NCBI GenBank assembly: GCA_021826485.1 | Contig: JAKAZX010000249.1 | Location: 1 to 6,200 of the forward strand | Direction of reading: 5' to 3' | DNA length: 6,200 nucleotides | Source of the DNA: Pseudomonadota bacterium | GTDB lineage: Bacteria > Pseudomonadota > Alphaproteobacteria > Acetobacterales > Acetobacteraceae | Part shown: in pieces, positions 1 through 6,200 of the stretch | Numbering within the stretch: position 1 is the first letter of the stretch | How the letters are laid out: every line of letters begins with the position of its first letter | The notes under the pieces: generated by a model | What the model was told of the DNA's origin: nothing | Databases searched by the model: none | What the model saw: the letters and a program-made list of their open reading frames with translations, nothing else | Made by a program: the position numbers and the translations under genes

Positions 1-3687
<3,687 letters not shown>

Positions 3688-3696
3688 ACAACCGGC

Positions 3697-3710
3697 AGGA
3701 CAACGGCATG
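3697..3710 (+). promoter_or_regulatory. Ribosome binding site and ATG start of the second hybrid kinase
   Basis: AGGA at 3697-3700 lies 7 bases before the ATG at 3708-3710. The protein then begins MGNDAPLNILLVDDQ, placing the start directly before the first strand of the receiver domain, as usual for REC-headed proteins. The only earlier in-frame ATG (3597) lies inside the upstream gene and would add 37 residues with no recognisable domain. The 20-base gap after the upstream TGA leaves little room for an independent promoter, which suggests translation from a shared transcript. Confidence 0.75.
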
Positions 3711-5405
3711 GGGAACGACGCGCCGCTCAATATCCTGCTGGTCGATGACCAGCCGGCCAAGCTGCTCAGCTATCAGGTGATCCTGCGCGAGCTGGGGGAG
3801 AACCTGATCCAGGCGAATTCCGCACGCGCGGCGCTGGAAGCCTTGCTGCGCCATGAGGTCGCGATCATCCTGATCGACGTGGTGATGCCCGATCTCGACG
3901 GGTTCGAACTGGCGGCGATGATCCGCGAGCATCCGCGGTTCCGCGAGACCGCCATCATCTTCGTCTCCGCCGTCGCGCTGACCGATCTGGACCGGCTGCG
4001 CGGCTATCAGTACGGGGCGGTCGATTACGTGCCCGTGCCGGTGGTGCCGGACCTGCTGCGTGCCAAGGTCCGGGTGTTCTCCGAGCTCTATCGCAAGACG
4101 CGCGAGCTCGAACGACTGAACGCGGAGCTGGAACGCCGTGTCGTCGAACGTACCGCGGAACTGGCACGCGCCAACGCGGAGCTGGAACAGCGGGTGGAAG
4201 AACGCACGCGCGAACGGGAAGCCGCGCTGGCGCAGTTGCATGAGGTGCAGAAGCTGGAAAGCCTCGGTCAACTGACCGGGGGTCTCGCCCATGATTTCAA
4301 CAATCTGCTCGGCGCCATCATCGGCAACCTGGAACTGCTGGAAAAGCGGCTGCCCGACGATCCGCGCGTGCGGCGGCTGCTGGCCGGCGCCATGGCCGGC
4401 GCCGAGCGTGGCGCGACGCTGACGCGGCGGCTGCTTGCCTTCGCCCGCCGGCAGGAACTGAAGCCGCAGACGGTGGACGTGGCCGTGCTGGTCGGCGGCA
4501 TGCTGGAGATGCTGCATCGCACGCTCGGCCCGGCGGTACACATGCGCACGGAATTCGCCGACGATCTCGGCCCGGTGCTGGTCGATCCCAACCAGCTTGA
4601 GCTGGCGCTGCTCAATCTGGCGCTGAACGCGCGCGACGCGATGCCGCTGGGCGGCAGCATGCTGCTCGCCGCGCGGCGCGCGTCCGCGGCCGAGGCGGCG
4701 GAGCACGAGCTGCATGGCGGCTTCGTCTGCATCACGGTTGCCGACACCGGCACCGGGATGGACGAGGCGACGCTGAAGCGGGCGACCGAGCCGTTCTTCA
4801 CCACCAAGGGCACCGGCAAGGGCACCGGCCTCGGCCTGTCGATGGTGCACGGGCTGGCGGCGCAATCGGGGGGTGCCATGCACATCGTCAGCGTCGTCGG
4901 CGGTGGCACCACGGTGGAGCTGTGGCTGCCGGAGGCGGAGGAGGCGCAGATGCCCGGCCATGCGCCGCCGCCGGAACACGCCGCGGGCAGCCTGCGCCGC
5001 AGCCGGGTGCTGCTGGTCGATGACGACCCGATCATGCTGGCGGGGATCGCGGCGATGCTGGACGATCTCGGCCATGACGTGGTGGAGACGGCATCCGCCG
5101 CGCAGGCGCTGGAAGTGCTCGGCCGGCCCGGGGAGCCGCCCTTCGATCTCGTGCTGACGGACCACGCCATGCCGGGCATGACCGGCAGCGCGCTGGCGCA
5201 GCACCTGCGCACGCACCGGCCGGACCTGCCGGTGATCCTGGCCAGCGGCTATGCCGATCTGGCGGCGGGCATGGACCCGACCCTGCCGCGGCTGGCCAAG
5301 CCATTCCGCAGCGAGGAACTGGGGGCCGCCCTGGCCGCCGCGCTGCTGCCGCGCCTGCCGGGCGGCAATGTGGTGCCGATCAGCGTGCTGCGCCGGGGCG
5401 GGTAG
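3708..5405 (+). CDS. REC-headed hybrid histidine kinase (REC - coiled coil - HisKA - HATPase - REC)
   Basis: This is a 565-residue, probably cytoplasmic kinase with no signal peptide or membrane helix. Its N-terminal REC (about 8-122) has acidic pair D13/D14, phospho-acceptor D57 and S87. The position normally held by the conserved lysine of the K-P motif reads V110-P111 (DYVPVP). A charged coiled coil (about 123-185) containing an 18-residue duplication leads to the kinase core. The H-box is GGLAHDFNNLL with H195, the HPK4-type motif seen in CckA/NtrB-like kinases. N307 marks the N-box (NLALNARDAM), D346 the G1 box (ADTGTGM), EPFFTTK (361-367) the F-box and GTGKGTGLGL (368-377) the G2 box. 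The C-terminal REC (about 432-548) has D438-D440, D485, S513 and K531. The only input domain is the N-terminal REC, so the likely signal is phosphorylation or binding by a partner, with the adjacent poly-HAMP kinase the obvious candidate. That partnership is inference from the 20-bp spacing and the domain logic. The downstream target is not in the window. Confidence 0.93.
   Translation: MGNDAPLNILLVDDQPAKLLSYQVILRELGENLIQANSARAALEALLRHEVAIILIDVVMPDLDGFELAAMIREHPRFRETAIIFVSAVALTDLDRLRGYQYGAVDYVPVPVVPDLLRAKVRVFSELYRKTRELERLNAELERRVVERTAELARANAELEQRVEERTREREAALAQLHEVQKLESLGQLTGGLAHDFNNLLGAIIGNLELLEKRLPDDPRVRRLLAGAMAGAERGATLTRRLLAFARRQELKPQTVDVAVLVGGMLEMLHRTLGPAVHMRTEFADDLGPVLVDPNQLELALLNLALNARDAMPLGGSMLLAARRASAAEAAEHELHGGFVCITVADTGTGMDEATLKRATEPFFTTKGTGKGTGLGLSMVHGLAAQSGGAMHIVSVVGGGTTVELWLPEAEEAQMPGHAPPPEHAAGSLRRSRVLLVDDDPIMLAGIAAMLDDLGHDVVETASAAQALEVLGRPGEPPFDLVLTDHAMPGMTGSALAQHLRTHRPDLPVILASGYADLAAGMDPTLPRLAKPFRSEELGAALAAALLPRLPGGNVVPISVLRRGG
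4119..4226 (+). repeat. Two tandem 54-bp units in the coiled-coil linker of the second kinase
   Basis: AACGCGGAGCTGGAAC occurs at 4119-4134 and again at 4173-4188, 54 bp apart. The encoded segments NAELERRVVERTAEL (from N138) and NAELEQRVEERTRER (from N156) align throughout. The 18-residue unit equals one heptad plus one eleven-residue step, so it can extend a coiled coil with a change in helical phase. Such ELE.RV.ERT segments are common between sensor and kinase modules; their effect here on REC-to-kinase coupling is inference. Confidence 0.75.
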
Positions 5406-5422
5406 CCGGCCGGGACTACGCC
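5397..5422. other. Convergent gene junction with imperfect inverted repeat across both stop codons
   Basis: The TAG of the second kinase (5403-5405) and the TAG of ubiG on the other strand (5416-5418 in + coordinates) are separated by 10 bp, CCGGCCGGGA. GGCGGGTAG at 5397-5405 can pair with CTACGCC at 5416-5422, giving seven base pairs with a two-base bulge and the 10-base spacer as loop. There is no T-run on either side, so this is not a canonical intrinsic terminator. It may be a weak bidirectional stop, or a chance product of GC-rich sequence. Confidence 0.3.
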
Positions 5423-6132
5423 GTCGCCATCGCGATATAGTTCACCGCCGTATCGCGGCCGGTGCGCCAGCCGCCGCGCAGCGGGTCCGGCAGCAGGCCG
5501 GCGATATCGGCCAGCCGCAACCCGGCGCCGCGCAGATGCGCGCCCAGCTCGGCCGGGGTGACGAACCGCCGCCAGTCATGCGTGCCCGCCGGCAGCAGGC
5601 GCAGCAGGTATTCCGCCCCCAGCTTGGCGGTGAGGTAGCTGCGCGGCGTGCGGTTCAGCGTGGAGACGAACAGCAGCCCCCCGGGCGCCAGCAGGGCGGA
5701 CAGGGTGCGCAGGAAGGCCGCCGGGTCGGCCACGTGCTCGATCACCTCCAGCGCGGTCAGCACCGGAAACCGGACACCTTCCGCGGCCAGCGCCTCCGCC
5801 GTGATCCCGCGATAGGCGAGGTCGAGCCCCTGCCCCGCGGCATGCGCCGCCGCCGCCGCCAGCGGCTGCCCGGCAGCGTCGATGCCCAGCACCGCGAAGC
5901 CGCGGCGGGCCAGCGCCTCCGCCGCCAGGCCGGCGCCGCAGCCCACGTCCAGCACCCGCACCGGGCCGGCGCCGTGGCGCGCCCGGATGCGCTCGGCGAT
6001 CCAGGCGATGCGCGCGGGGTTCATCCGGTGCAGCGGGCGCATCGGCCCGGCCGGGTCCCACCAACGCGCGGCCAGCGCGTCGAACCGCGCCACCTCTGCC
6101 GCCACCACGCTGCCCGTATGCTCGATCATCAT
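5416..6132 (-). CDS. ubiG: Ubiquinone biosynthesis O-methyltransferase UbiG
   Basis: UbiG is the SAM-dependent methyltransferase that carries out both O-methylation steps of ubiquinone synthesis, on the 2-polyprenyl-6-hydroxyphenol and 3-demethylubiquinol intermediates. With the start at 6132 the protein is 238 residues, close to the about 240 of E. coli UbiG. Family hallmarks are visible in order: RFDALAARWWD (16-26); PLHRMNP (33-39); SAM motif I VLDVGCGAG (60-68); acidic D85 at the end of the second strand (GID); ALEVIEHV (127-134); the signature STLNRTPRSYL (157-167) through GAEYLLRLLPAGTHDW (172-187); VTPAEL (191-196); and a C-terminal AVNYI. The start is chosen because Met-Met at 6132/6129 is preceded by AGGG at 7 bases and because the next residues align with the family N-terminus. 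The frame remains open upstream to a GTG at 6180 and to the window end. An alanine run (92-96) contributes to a short GCC repeat at 5846-5860. The gene is convergent with the kinase pair and shows no functional tie to it. Confidence 0.95.
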   Translation of the reverse strand: MMIEHTGSVVAAEVARFDALAARWWDPAGPMRPLHRMNPARIAWIAERIRARHGAGPVRVLDVGCGAGLAAEALARRGFAVLGIDAAGQPLAAAAAHAAGQGLDLAYRGITAEALAAEGVRFPVLTALEVIEHVADPAAFLRTLSALLAPGGLLFVSTLNRTPRSYLTAKLGAEYLLRLLPAGTHDWRRFVTPAELGAHLRGAGLRLADIAGLLPDPLRGGWRTGRDTAVNYIAMATA

Positions 6133-6143
6133 GTTGCCGCCCT
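6127..6143 (-). promoter_or_regulatory. Ribosome binding site and paired ATG start of ubiG
   Basis: On the - strand AGGG (6143-6140) is followed by the 7 bases CGGCAAC and then two consecutive ATG codons (6132-6130 and 6129-6127). The upstream alternative GTG at 6180 has its nearest AGGA 13 bases away and would add 16 residues with no counterpart in E. coli UbiG. The first ATG of the pair has the better spacing, but initiation at the second cannot be excluded. Confidence 0.6.
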
Positions 6144-6200
6144 GGCCGCCCGCCGGTATGTGTGCCGCCCCGTCCCGCACCGCAACCGCCGGATCCTGCC
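6133..6200. other. ubiG leader, no gene identified
   Basis: These 68 GC-rich bases precede ubiG. I see no convincing -35/-10 pair, hairpin or start of a divergent gene. A + strand ATG at 6158 opens a frame to the window end, but its residues (MCAAPSRTATAG) match nothing I recognise and it has no clear Shine-Dalgarno sequence. Confidence 0.4.

Noticed and set aside
6133..6180. GTG start at 6180 for ubiG, adding 16 residues
   Set aside because: The extra residues have no family counterpart and the Shine-Dalgarno spacing is poor. The Met-Met start at 6132 matches the expected length and N-terminus.

Overview
The window is about 6.2 kb of GC-rich, gene-dense bacterial chromosome with a strong G/C preference at third codon positions. 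It holds two large signal-transduction genes on the + strand and a ubiquinone-biosynthesis methyltransferase (ubiG) on the - strand. A ubiG of this type together with hybrid kinases of this style points to an alphaproteobacterium. A Rhodospirillales/Acetobacteraceae-like organism is my guess, and it is inference only.

Bases 1-3687 are the 3' part of a giant hybrid histidine kinase whose N-terminus lies outside the window. It opens inside a poly-HAMP array that repeats with an exact 276-bp (92-residue) period. This is followed by a GAF domain, a long coiled coil, a HisKA/HATPase kinase core and three consecutive receiver (REC) domains. The repeat unit closely resembles that of the fungal group III (Nik1/Os-1-type) osmosensing and fungicide-target kinases. 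Twenty bases downstream, 3708-5405 encodes a second, complete hybrid kinase of 565 aa: REC, coiled coil, a kinase core of the AHDFNN class, and a C-terminal REC. It has no sensor domain other than its N-terminal REC, and that REC lacks the conserved lysine. The two genes are probably co-transcribed. The simplest reading is a phosphorelay or allosteric chain in which the multi-REC kinase and the REC-headed kinase work together. No Hpt protein and no DNA-binding or enzymatic output domain is present in the window, so the output must lie elsewhere.

After a junction of only 10 bp comes ubiG, convergent, at 5416-6132 on the - strand. It is complete if translation starts at the Met-Met pair that is preceded by an AGGG Shine-Dalgarno-like sequence. 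The last 68 bases (6133-6200) are its leader, or an unseen upstream gene. I see no mobile elements, RNA genes, CRISPR arrays or clear promoters. The window looks like ordinary core or regulatory chromosome. Its most interesting part is the paired kinases, not an obviously new system.
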